From: an uncultured Porticoccus sp.
GTDB lineage: Bacteria > Pseudomonadota > Gammaproteobacteria > Pseudomonadales > Porticoccaceae
DNA length: 64,000 nt
NCBI GenBank assembly: GCA_947259505.1
Contig: CAMYLT010000008.1
Coordinates: forward strand, 310,001-374,000
Direction: 5' to 3'
The notes under the pieces are model-generated. The model searched no databases, was not told where the DNA came from, and saw only the letters and a list, made by a program, of their open reading frames with translations. The position numbers and the translations under genes were made by a program. Shown piece after piece: positions 19,781 to 28,997 of this stretch. How positions within the stretch are numbered: the stretch's first letter is position 1; each line of letters starts with the position of its first letter.

Positions 19781-20759
19781 AGCTCTGTGTGGCGTCGGCC
19801 GTGCCGCCTGGAGAGACTTCCTCAGAGGACTGCTGTTGAACTGTCAGTTTCTCAATGTCCATTTCGGCAATTTTCTCGTAATCGCTCCAGCCGATGGAGA
19901 ACATCGCATCATAGTCACTGCGTGTCACATAACAGCGTTCTTTGGTCTGGTAAAACTGATACGTCAGCGGCTTATCTTCACCCGCGACCTTCACGGCGAG
20001 CTGGGCATAGCCACTGTTGCTCAAATCGGGCAGCTCGGTAACCAGCTTGCGAACCTGCAGCCCCTGAAGGGCATAAATGATGTCCGCCACACTGCCACTG
20101 TTGAGTTCAGGGTTTTCTCCTGAGTCGTTTTGTGGTGTCCCAGTATGAAGTTTCCACTGTTCACCAATTTTTTGTAGCGCGTAATCAGCCCCCTGGATTG
20201 ATTCCAGAGATTGGGTAGCTAACAACGACTTGTCGAACCAGCTCTGGTCGCTGGTAATCATATCCACCAGTTCAAGGGGTACCGTGTAGACGTTGTCTTC
20301 GCCGTCCATGCGGACATGCAACTTGTGTAATCCTGGTGATGAGCCGACGATCAGTTTGCCCAACAGGCGGTCGTCCTGATAGAAGGCGACATAGCGATTG
20401 GCCTTATCTTCTGTCACCTCAAAGCGATCGTGACTGGCTCGAGTGGACGCCACTGGCCAGCTGGTTTGCAGGGTTTTAAGCTTTTCCAGTAATGTCTCGG
20501 TGTTGCCATCCATAACGGGCAGATTGCCTTGTTTGGTCAGAAGCCAACCGTTACTGCCTTTGCCGAGCGTGACCTGGTGATTGCTATCGCCGACAACCAA
20601 ATGGTTGAGAGCTTGCCAATCAATATCGATCAAGGGTTGTGGCAGATTTTTTTGTAGCTCATTTTGTGTATTCCAGTAGAGACCAATTGCCAGTGCCAAT
20701 TGCATCACCAGTAGGGCGCTTAACCAGGTTTTCATCTTAGTCATCAGGAGTCCCCGCAA
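19779..20759 (-). CDS. DUF4340-domain protein
   Basis: N-terminal TM segment plus DUF4340-like repeats; directly downstream of the GldFG-like fusion. Confidence 0.75.
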   Translation of the reverse strand: MRGLLMTKMKTWLSALLVMQLALAIGLYWNTQNELQKNLPQPLIDIDWQALNHLVVGDSNHQVTLGKGSNGWLLTKQGNLPVMDGNTETLLEKLKTLQTSWPVASTRASHDRFEVTEDKANRYVAFYQDDRLLGKLIVGSSPGLHKLHVRMDGEDNVYTVPLELVDMITSDQSWFDKSLLATQSLESIQGADYALQKIGEQWKLHTGTPQNDSGENPELNSGSVADIIYALQGLQVRKLVTELPDLSNSGYAQLAVKVAGEDKPLTYQFYQTKERCYVTRSDYDAMFSIGWSDYEKIAEMDIEKLTVQQQSSEEVSPGGTADATQS

Positions 20760-23678
20760 TTAATTGGCCAAAACATTGAGATAGTGCTGGTGGCGGGACT
20801 TCTTCCGCCTTCTTTGCAGCAACGCGATAACCACCAGGGCGAGAATGGCCAGGGCATAGTTCAGGTATTCCCAGAATACTTGGCTGTCATGCTCCATGGG
20901 GGACAGGGTTCGATTGAAGTGGCCCCGTGAACGAATGCTCAACAATCCGGAATCCTCCAATGCCCAGTCAACCGTGTTAGCCATCAACTGCATGGGGTTG
21001 AGATACTCGCTGCCCGCCGATGAGTTGGCCATGGTCATGGTCTGGTCACGTAGAAAATCATTAGAGCTGTAGAGGATGATTCGTGCGGAATCAGCAGAAT
21101 GCTCGATGACACTGGTGACGGTGGGTGGGGCAGGGTTCTCTGCCGCATCCTTATTAGTAGTCTCATTTTCGCCTTCGGCGGGTTGTTCGTCAGAGTTATC
21201 CTCGGTCAGCAGAGGCGATGTCTTGCCAGCGAAGTAAGAGGTGAAACGTCCTTCACTGATAACGCCGAGTAATTGCGAGCCGGTTTCTTGTGGTGCCGGG
21301 AATTTGGCCATACCGTTGGCGTCGATATCGGGCATGATTTCCATATCGTCAGATGCCCATGCATTCCCGGTGCTGTGAATCAGCTCGGTGATTTTGCGAT
21401 TGCCCTGTTTTTCTTGGTCAATGGTAATGGGGGAGGCCCACGCCATGGTGACCTGGGGAATATTGCCCGAAATCGGATTATCCTGATTGAGGCCACTTTC
21501 CCGGACGTCGACAAAGTAGGGATATTCAATGACACGGATTTCCTGCGACTGATAGCCACCTACATTGCGCACTACCGGCATGGGGAAAGCGGCATTCTGA
21601 GTATCCAGTACCAACTTATCCGCGACATTAAGACCGTGGAATGACAACCAGTCCTGGAAGCTGCCCTGCAGTTTCGCGACGCCCAGGCCTTGTTGGGTAA
21701 GCGTAGTGGTAAAGGGTGATGCGGACGCTATTACTGTACCCCCCTTCATGAGGAACTGATCGATGGCGAAAAGCTCTTTGTCTTCGAGATTGTTAGGCGC
21801 CGCAACAATCAGGATATCTGCATCTGCAGAAACGCTGCCATCGCTGAGATCTTCGTCCGCCACATTCATATCTGCAGCAAGGGTGTCCCCCAGCAGGGTG
21901 AAGTGTGGAACGGTAATGCCATATTGCTCCATTTTGGGGTCGACCTTGGGAACCACCATCGCGACGGTCTTGGTGATGCCTGAGGCAAAACGCTTGAGGC
22001 CGGTTTTTATATTGCGTTCAAAGCTTTCCTTACTGGCATCCTCGATAGATACCTGGACTACCTGGCCATCTTGTTCCAGTGTCATATAAAAATAGAAGTG
22101 ATCTTGGGACCATTGATCGGTAGCCATTGGCTGAAAGCCGTATCGTTTGCCAATCATACGGGCCACGGCGCCGCCGTTGGCTTCAGGATCATAAAAATTC
22201 ACTTTCAACCGGTCGCCGGCATCCTGACGCAGCTGCTCAGTCACTTCCTCAACACCTTTGCGGAATTCAACCAGTTGCTCTGGCAAAAGTTGTTCGTCAG
22301 AAACAAAGGCATTAAACGTGACGGTGCCTTCGACAAGGTCAAATACGTTGTTGCCGCCACGGTAACTGTTGAGTACTTTTTTGATGCTCCGGGTGAGGTC
22401 GTATTCCGGGTTGCGGAGCTGGACTTCGAGGTCATTGTCGCCGCGGGATTTCACTTCGATCAGATCCTGGAAACCGAGGGTCTGGAACTCGTCGCCGTAG
22501 TTCACCAAAATATTGAAGTAAGAGTTGACGATGGCTGACTGATAGCGGTCTGCCACTTGCAGAGGCGTCGCTCGAATACCGTATTTCTTATTGGCCTCTT
22601 CTTCCAGTGATGGATCGCTCACCGGGTCGATAAATTCCACTTTCACCTTGCCGTGACCGGCGATCTCATATTCGCGAATCAGGTCTTTGATCTGCGGCAC
22701 CAGAGGTGCCAACAGGGGTGAAGTCTTGCTGCTGAAATAGCCGCGAATAAGGAGTGGTTCCTGCAACTGGTTGAGGTAATTCAACGTTGCTTCAGAGATG
22801 GAGTACTGGTTGCCCTCAGTGGTATCAACACGCAACAAGTTGACCTGCCCCAGCCACACGTTGGCACAGATGGCGTTGGCCAGCAGCAGGCCAGTGACGG
22901 CGCGCCAGGTTTGATGGTTGGGCGTGTTTTTCTGATTTGCCCAGCGCTCCTTCTCAAGGAAGAACGTATTCAGGGCGAGAAAGGCAATGATGATACTCAA
23001 GTAGTAGTAAAGATCCCTAACATCAATCACTCCCCGGGTAATGGAATCAAAGCGAGAACCCGTGCCTAGGGTGCGCAGCCACTCGCCGGCAATATTGCCA
23101 AAGAAGTCAGTGATGACGGATGTTCCCACCAGATAAAAGAGACCGCAGAGGGCGACGGCACAAATCATGCTGATAATCTGGTTGTCACTGCGGGCTGACA
23201 CAAACAGTCCGATAGAGAGGTAAGCGGCACCCAACAGGAAGGTCGCCAGGTAACCCGCCCATACGGGGCCCCAATCCAGCTGGCCCATTTGCGCTACCGT
23301 CAGGGGCAGTGGCAGGGTGATCAACAGGGCGATAGCCAGTAATACCAGGCAGCCGACGAATTTGCCCATCACAAAGTGCCAGAGGGGTAGCGGTTGGGTC
23401 AGAATGTGTTCGAGTGTGCCGGTGCGCCGCTCTTCACTCCAGAGGCGCATGGTGAGCGTGCTGGTGAGAAATATCAGCAGGACTGGCATCCATTCAAAGA
23501 GTGGACGGACATCGGTGATATTGCGGGAGAAAAAAGATTCTCCCCAGAAAAAGATAAACAGGCTGATGCCGGCAAAAGTCGCCAGGAAAAGGTATGCAAT
23601 AGGTGAAGCAAAGAACAGTGAGACTTCCTTGGCGGCAATGCGACGAATCATTGGCAAATGTTTTTGATCAGGCTGCAT
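20760..23678 (-). CDS. fused ABC-2 permease (GldF-like) and GldG-like auxiliary protein
   Basis: 972 aa: N-terminal 'KEVSLFFASPIAYLFLATFAGISLFIFFWGE...LWSEERRTGTLEHILTQPL' permease, then GldG-type region 'NLLRVDTTEGNQYSISEATLNYLNQLQEPLLIRGYFS'. Confidence 0.85.
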   Translation of the reverse strand: MQPDQKHLPMIRRIAAKEVSLFFASPIAYLFLATFAGISLFIFFWGESFFSRNITDVRPLFEWMPVLLIFLTSTLTMRLWSEERRTGTLEHILTQPLPLWHFVMGKFVGCLVLLAIALLITLPLPLTVAQMGQLDWGPVWAGYLATFLLGAAYLSIGLFVSARSDNQIISMICAVALCGLFYLVGTSVITDFFGNIAGEWLRTLGTGSRFDSITRGVIDVRDLYYYLSIIIAFLALNTFFLEKERWANQKNTPNHQTWRAVTGLLLANAICANVWLGQVNLLRVDTTEGNQYSISEATLNYLNQLQEPLLIRGYFSSKTSPLLAPLVPQIKDLIREYEIAGHGKVKVEFIDPVSDPSLEEEANKKYGIRATPLQVADRYQSAIVNSYFNILVNYGDEFQTLGFQDLIEVKSRGDNDLEVQLRNPEYDLTRSIKKVLNSYRGGNNVFDLVEGTVTFNAFVSDEQLLPEQLVEFRKGVEEVTEQLRQDAGDRLKVNFYDPEANGGAVARMIGKRYGFQPMATDQWSQDHFYFYMTLEQDGQVVQVSIEDASKESFERNIKTGLKRFASGITKTVAMVVPKVDPKMEQYGITVPHFTLLGDTLAADMNVADEDLSDGSVSADADILIVAAPNNLEDKELFAIDQFLMKGGTVIASASPFTTTLTQQGLGVAKLQGSFQDWLSFHGLNVADKLVLDTQNAAFPMPVVRNVGGYQSQEIRVIEYPYFVDVRESGLNQDNPISGNIPQVTMAWASPITIDQEKQGNRKITELIHSTGNAWASDDMEIMPDIDANGMAKFPAPQETGSQLLGVISEGRFTSYFAGKTSPLLTEDNSDEQPAEGENETTNKDAAENPAPPTVTSVIEHSADSARIILYSSNDFLRDQTMTMANSSAGSEYLNPMQLMANTVDWALEDSGLLSIRSRGHFNRTLSPMEHDSQVFWEYLNYALAILALVVIALLQRRRKKSRHQHYLNVLAN

Positions 23679-24663
23679 CTTTTGCCTCCTCAGTAGTAGC
23701 GCGCATGGGCGCTGAATTCACTTCTCTGAACAGGGTTTCAAGATCGCGGCGCTCTTCGCCGATGCCATAAACCTCGGCACCTGCATCGATCAGGGTTCTG
23801 GAGATAACAGCGCCAAGTTGCAAATGGTCGGTAGCGTCCTCCACTGCAATCCGGTAGCGGTGTACTTGTGCTCCGGCCTTCGTGCTGCCTTCAGCCGATG
23901 TTTCAATACCGAGAATACCGGGCTGGTTAACAAGTAGAGAATTCAAGGCAGAATAGTCGAGCGAAGTGGCGATCAATAGACTGTTGCTTTTCTCCAGCTC
24001 ATCACGGCTGGTATCCACTGCCAGCTCACCATTGCGAATGATCAGCACACGGTCACAGATGGCATCTACTTCCTGCATGATGTGAGTGGAAAGAATGACC
24101 GTTGCCTCATTTGACAGCTCGTGAATGAGTTCGCGCATTTGCTGGGTCTGGGTGGGGTCGAGTCCGTTGGTCGGCTCATCGAGGATCAATAGGCGTGGTT
24201 TGCCGAGAATGGCCTGTGCTACGCCGACACGCTGTTTGTATCCCCGGGATAGTGTCGAGATGGGGGACAGTAGTTTTTCCACTAGACTGGTAGCCTGGAT
24301 GACGCGTTTAATTTCGTTGATCTTGTCCTGCCCGATCAGGCCCTTCATGTCACTTGTGTAGTCAAGGTAGTCGGCCACGGTCATTTCAGGGTAAATGGGC
24401 AGGTTTTCTGGCAGATAGCCAATGCTACGCTGCGCCCGCTTGGGGTCCAACTGCATATCAATGTTATCAACTTTGATGGCGCCTTCGTTGGGCTCCAGAT
24501 AACCGCTGATCATCTTCATGATGGTGGTTTTCCCGGCACCGTTGTGACCGAGCAGTCCAACGATCTCACCCTGACCTATCTTGAAGCTGACGTTGTCAAC
24601 GGCCTTGAACTCGCCAAAAAAGCGAGTTAACTGGCTCACTTCCAGCATGTTGTTCTCCTGCAA
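23668..24663 (-). CDS. ABC transporter ATP-binding protein (GldA-like)
   Basis: Walker A 'GLLGHNGAGKTTIMK', 'STLSRGYKQRVGVAQAI', Walker B 'LLILDEPTNGLD'. Confidence 0.93.
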   Translation of the reverse strand: MQENNMLEVSQLTRFFGEFKAVDNVSFKIGQGEIVGLLGHNGAGKTTIMKMISGYLEPNEGAIKVDNIDMQLDPKRAQRSIGYLPENLPIYPEMTVADYLDYTSDMKGLIGQDKINEIKRVIQATSLVEKLLSPISTLSRGYKQRVGVAQAILGKPRLLILDEPTNGLDPTQTQQMRELIHELSNEATVILSTHIMQEVDAICDRVLIIRNGELAVDTSRDELEKSNSLLIATSLDYSALNSLLVNQPGILGIETSAEGSTKAGAQVHRYRIAVEDATDHLQLGAVISRTLIDAGAEVYGIGEERRDLETLFREVNSAPMRATTEEAKDAA

Positions 24664-24932
24664 TGGGTTAGCTTTTTTTATTCTGTTTTCATGGGGTGCA
24701 AATTATGCGCTGCAGACTCTTGGAGGTGGGGGAGCCGTGCGAGATCGTAACTGCAAATCAACGTTATTTAGCATTGTTTTGGCATTCTTTTTTCGTGAAT
24801 CTGGTGGCCGCCCAACTTTGCCTGTTGCGACAAAACGTACATATCGGGCACATCCTTATAAATTCAAGGGATGGGATCATAACAGAGGGGGTATAGAGGT
24901 AAAAGTTCCCCGGAGAATACTTCCAGAGGCAC

Positions 24933-25859
24933 CTAGCGAAGGGTTACCGCCTGTAGCAACGCCTTACAGCCGATTGTCTCCAGCTCGCTAAGTTGTTGCT
25001 CGTTTTTGACCAGGAGTGTGCCGGCAAATCCCAGGGCATTTACGCCAAGCCCACGGTAGTGTGCACAACTGCGTGGCACTACCCAAAGAAAATTCCTCGT
25101 CATCAACAGATTGTGGGCCGGTGACAGTTGGTTCCCATCTGGTTTCATACCCATTTGTTCGGCCATCCTTTGATAATTGTGCCAGTTGGTTTCGGCACAG
25201 TCCCGAGGATCGCCGCCAAAAGCCGTGGTCGTGACAAGATGTGGCAGGGGTAGTGATGATCTCTGAAGCTCGCCACGATGAAGGGTGAGACCAGAGAAAA
25301 GGTCGTGCAAGGGGAATGGTGTATCTCTGGACAAAGGTAATGGCACCATTTGCAGGTGTTTATGGGTAATGCTGGCCCCCGCTTCTGGTCCGCCGTTGTA
25401 AAACACCAGACCATCGCGGGCGTGCAGGCACAATTGTGTTGCCAGAAAATCCTCTCGGTTGAGTGGTTCAAGCTGGGTGACGAAACGGCTCGTCACCATC
25501 AGTATATGGTGTTCCATGACGTTGAATTTGTTCAGCAGACATCGGTACTGATCGGTCAACTCGCCCACATACAGAGCAGGGTCATAGGGTAGAAATGGAT
25601 TGAAATCAGTTGCCGTAGGCGTTTGCTCAGCACGCTGTTTCATTTCCTTGGATTTGCGGGTGAGATTTTTCACCACCCTAATTTGGAAGGCCACATCCGT
25701 ATCGTTTAGGGACTCTTTATGTTCTACACAGCGGGTGGGTATGGATTGCAGGGCTCCGCAGCCAAGTGCAGATGCAGTGGTGTCGATAACCTCTTGCCAG
25801 AGTGCCTCACCGCTTAGGTAGTTCAACTTGCCTTCCTTCTTTCGTGGCTGGATATTCAT
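24933..25859 (-). CDS. ATP adenylyltransferase / Ap4A phosphorylase-like (APA family)
   Basis: 'NPFLPYDPALYVGEL', 'HHILMVTSRF', 'GASITHKHLQMVPLPL' (HxHLQ motif), 'HNLLMTRNFLWVVPRS'; start set at MNIQPRKK. Confidence 0.85.
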   Translation of the reverse strand: MNIQPRKKEGKLNYLSGEALWQEVIDTTASALGCGALQSIPTRCVEHKESLNDTDVAFQIRVVKNLTRKSKEMKQRAEQTPTATDFNPFLPYDPALYVGELTDQYRCLLNKFNVMEHHILMVTSRFVTQLEPLNREDFLATQLCLHARDGLVFYNGGPEAGASITHKHLQMVPLPLSRDTPFPLHDLFSGLTLHRGELQRSSLPLPHLVTTTAFGGDPRDCAETNWHNYQRMAEQMGMKPDGNQLSPAHNLLMTRNFLWVVPRSCAHYRGLGVNALGFAGTLLVKNEQQLSELETIGCKALLQAVTLR

Positions 25860-25974
25860 TTTTGACCGATAGCACAAATACTGCGTTGGCAGGCTTCTGA
25901 CCGCAAGTGTGCCGTGCTGGAGAGTAGTCACTATACTCATATGGCGTGCATCAAATACAGGGGGAGGATTGACC

Positions 25975-26295
25975 ATGACTGCGAACAATCTGCCGGGAGC
26001 ATACTCCCGTCTCGCCGTAAAATATCCGGAACTTGCCCGTGCTGTGGAGGCTGTAGGGAGCACCGCCAAGGAGCTCGGCCCGCTGGATGAAAAAACCGCG
26101 CAACTTATTCAGTTGGCTGCCGCGGCGAGTATTCGCTCAGAAGGCGCAGTGCACAGTCATGCGCGCCGTGCATTGGGTGTGGGGGCGAGCGCTGCGGAAG
26201 TCCATCATGCGCTGTTGCTGCTGGTCAGCACCATCGGTTTTCCTTTCCTTATGGCGGCAATCAGTTGGGTCGACGATATTATTGACCCTGTGTAA
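25975..26295 (+). CDS. carboxymuconolactone decarboxylase-family protein
   Basis: 'LDEKTAQLIQLAAAASIRSEGAVHSHARRALGVGASAAEVHHALLLLVSTIGFP'; lacks the AhpD CxxC pair. Confidence 0.75.
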   Translation: MTANNLPGAYSRLAVKYPELARAVEAVGSTAKELGPLDEKTAQLIQLAAAASIRSEGAVHSHARRALGVGASAAEVHHALLLLVSTIGFPFLMAAISWVDDIIDPV

Positions 26296-26326
26296 CTGGG
26301 GTGGTGGCTTGGCCTATAATGGCCCG

Positions 26327-27037
26327 ATGACTCCCGCGCGCTATCAAAAAATTGTCGATGTTCTCAATCGGCGCCAGCCCGACCTGACGGTGATCACTGA
26401 TCAGGTAAACAAAGGCCAGAATCTTTCCGCCATTATCCGCACCTGTGATGCCGTTGGTATTCACCGGGTGCATGCGGTGTATGATAAGGGGCGTTTCCGC
26501 CCCCACACCGGCACCTCGATGGGCTCACAAAAATGGGTCAAAACCACAGTTCACCGGGAAATCGAAACGCCCATTGTGCAACTACAGCAACAGGGTTTTC
26601 AGGTGTTGGCAGCCCATTTTGATGAGCGGGCGGTGGATTACCGACAAGTGGATTACACTCGTCCCACGGCATTGCTGTTGGGCGCAGAAAAGATTGGTGT
26701 AAGTACAGAGGCTTCCGCCAAGGTGGATGGTAGTGTCGTTGTGCCGATGATGGGTATGGCGGAATCTTTCAATGTCTCGGTGGCTTGCGCCATCATCCTT
26801 GCTGAGGCACAACGACAGCGGGAAGCGGCGGGGCTTTACGAGCAGTGCCGTATCGATGCCGAGGAATACCGTCATGTGTTGTTTGAATGGTGCCAGCCAG
26901 TACTCGCCCGTTTTTGCCGTCAACGTGACATTCCCTATCCCGAACTGGACGATACGGGTCACTTGTGTGAGCCACAGGCTTTTTCTGAGTTGGTCCGGCA
27001 ACCGAAAGCGCCGTTTAGCCACCCATGGATCAACTGA
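26327..27037 (+). CDS. trmH: tRNA (guanosine(18)-2'-O)-methyltransferase TrmH
   Basis: 'MTPARYQKIVDVLNRRQPDLTVITDQVNKGQNLSAIIRTCDAVG', 'LLLGAEKIGVS', 'ESFNVSVACAIIL'. Confidence 0.9.
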   Translation: MTPARYQKIVDVLNRRQPDLTVITDQVNKGQNLSAIIRTCDAVGIHRVHAVYDKGRFRPHTGTSMGSQKWVKTTVHREIETPIVQLQQQGFQVLAAHFDERAVDYRQVDYTRPTALLLGAEKIGVSTEASAKVDGSVVVPMMGMAESFNVSVACAIILAEAQRQREAAGLYEQCRIDAEEYRHVLFEWCQPVLARFCRQRDIPYPELDDTGHLCEPQAFSELVRQPKAPFSHPWIN

Positions 27038-27162
27038 GCGCTGGAACCCGTGAGTCACAGAACACCATAGGCATTTTATGGCAAAGGGATAGAATCCATC
27101 CCCGAAAGCGCTATCGATAGAAGCGAAGCCATACTGATAACAGTCTAAGCATAAAGGGGTGA

Positions 27163-28941
27163 ATGATGACCGTATACAAGGCTCCCGTAGATGATATGAC
27201 CTTCCTGATGAATCAGGTGTTGGGCATGGATGAAATTGCCCAACTACCGGGATTTGAGGAGGCAACTCCCGATATGGTAGATGCGATTCTCTCAGAGGCG
27301 GCGCGGTTTTTTGGCGAGGTAGTGGCGCCCACCAATCAGCTAGCCGATGGTCAAGGCTCAAAACTTGACGGCACCAAGGTCGTCACAGCTCCAGCACTTG
27401 ACGGTATTTACCAGCAGATGACGGAAGCGGGCTGGACCAGCCTGACCGGCGATGTGAATTACGGTGGCCAGGGCATGCCGATGCTGCTGTCTGTGGCGGT
27501 GGACGAGATGAGTCAGTCCGCCAACATGTCATTTGGTTTGTGCCCGATGCTGACCAAGGGGGTGGTGACCGCCCTGAGTATCTACGGCGATGATGCACAG
27601 AAAAATCTCTACCTGCCGAAACTGATCTCCGGAGAATGGGCTGGCACCATGAACCTCACCGAGCCCCAAGCTGGGTCGGATTTGGCCGCGGTGCGCACTA
27701 GGGCGGAGCCCCAGGGTGATCACTACCTGCTCAGCGGCCAGAAGATTTTTATCACCTGGGGTGATCACGAATACACCGACAATATTATCCACCTGGTACT
27801 GGCGCGCACCCCGGATGCGCCGGAAGGTGTCAAAGGTATTTCATTATTTGTGGTGCCCAAATTCCTGATCAATGAAGATGGCAGCTCCGGTGAGCGCAAC
27901 GACGTTTACTGCGTCGGTCTGGAACACAAGATGGGCATTCACGCCAGCCCCACCTGCTCGCTGTCGTTCGGTGACAACGGCGGTGCCGTGGGCTACCTGG
28001 TGGGCGAGGAAAACCAGGGCCTGGTGTACATGTTTGCGATGATGAACGAAGCGCGACTGGCGGTTGGCTTGCAAGGCGTTTCCATCAGCGAGCGGGCCTA
28101 TCAGCAGGCGGTGGCCTACGCCAAGGATAGGGTGCAGGGCAGTGCTCCGGGGGAACCGAAAGCCACCATTATTCACCATCCGGATGTGCGTCGCATGCTG
28201 ATGCAGATGCGGGCCTTGACTGAGGGTGCCCGGGCACTGGCCTACTGTTCAATGGCCCATGAAGACCGGGTCCATAAACTGGCGGATCTCGAGCAGGCCG
28301 ACTATCACCGCCGTCGAGTGGATATTCTGACGCCACTGGTCAAGGGTTGGTGTACCGAAATTGGCATGGAGGTGACGTCACTCGGTGTACAGGTGCACGG
28401 AGGCATGGGCTTTGTGGAGGAAACCGGCGCCGCCCAGCATATGCGTGATGCCCGCATTTTGCCGATCTATGAAGGTACCAATGGTATTCAGGCCATGGAT
28501 CTGGTGGGTCGCAAAATCGCCCGGGACAAGGGTGTGTCGGCAACCGAACTAATGAGAGACTTAGCACCGGTGGTGGCGGCCGCCAATGGTGCCGATCTCC
28601 GTGTGATCGCAGATGCACTGGATGCTTCGTTGGGAGCCTGCCAGCAGGCGGTTGAAGCCTTATTTGCCAATGCACGCGAGGACTGGGCAGCCCCTGGAGC
28701 CGGTGCCTACAACCTGTTGATGCTGATGGGTACTACCGTGGCCGGTGCTTTGCTGGCTAAAAGCGCCATAGCAGCGGTGCAGTTGAATGCGGCAGGGGAC
28801 GGTAACCAGACGTTTAACAACAGTAAGATATCTACCGCTACATTCTTTGCCGAACAGGTCATGCCGCGTAACCAGGCTTATTTGGCGGCCATCAAGGCGG
28901 GATCTGCCTCCGTGATGGCGCTGGACATTGATGCCTTCTAA
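27163..28941 (+). CDS. acyl-CoA dehydrogenase (DmdC-like, ~592 aa)
   Basis: 'NLTEPQAGSDLAAVRTRA', 'LSGQKIFITWGDH', 'VQVHGGMGFVEETGAAQHMRDARILPIYEGTNGIQAMDL'. Confidence 0.9.
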   Translation: MMTVYKAPVDDMTFLMNQVLGMDEIAQLPGFEEATPDMVDAILSEAARFFGEVVAPTNQLADGQGSKLDGTKVVTAPALDGIYQQMTEAGWTSLTGDVNYGGQGMPMLLSVAVDEMSQSANMSFGLCPMLTKGVVTALSIYGDDAQKNLYLPKLISGEWAGTMNLTEPQAGSDLAAVRTRAEPQGDHYLLSGQKIFITWGDHEYTDNIIHLVLARTPDAPEGVKGISLFVVPKFLINEDGSSGERNDVYCVGLEHKMGIHASPTCSLSFGDNGGAVGYLVGEENQGLVYMFAMMNEARLAVGLQGVSISERAYQQAVAYAKDRVQGSAPGEPKATIIHHPDVRRMLMQMRALTEGARALAYCSMAHEDRVHKLADLEQADYHRRRVDILTPLVKGWCTEIGMEVTSLGVQVHGGMGFVEETGAAQHMRDARILPIYEGTNGIQAMDLVGRKIARDKGVSATELMRDLAPVVAAANGADLRVIADALDASLGACQQAVEALFANAREDWAAPGAGAYNLLMLMGTTVAGALLAKSAIAAVQLNAAGDGNQTFNNSKISTATFFAEQVMPRNQAYLAAIKAGSASVMALDIDAF

Positions 28942-28965
28942 ATTAGGCGCTAGTTAGCTTGTGAT

Positions 28966-28997
28966 AAAAAACCGCCGCTGATGCCGGCGGTTTTTTT
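28966..28997. terminator. bidirectional rho-independent terminator
   Basis: AAAAAACCGCCGCTGATGCCGGCGGTTTTTTT between convergent genes. Confidence 0.88.

Noticed and set aside
24581-24991. 136-aa plus-strand ORF in the gap between the GldA-like and APA-like genes
   Set aside because: Both ends overlap real minus-strand genes; no SD, no motif; more likely promoter/leader DNA.
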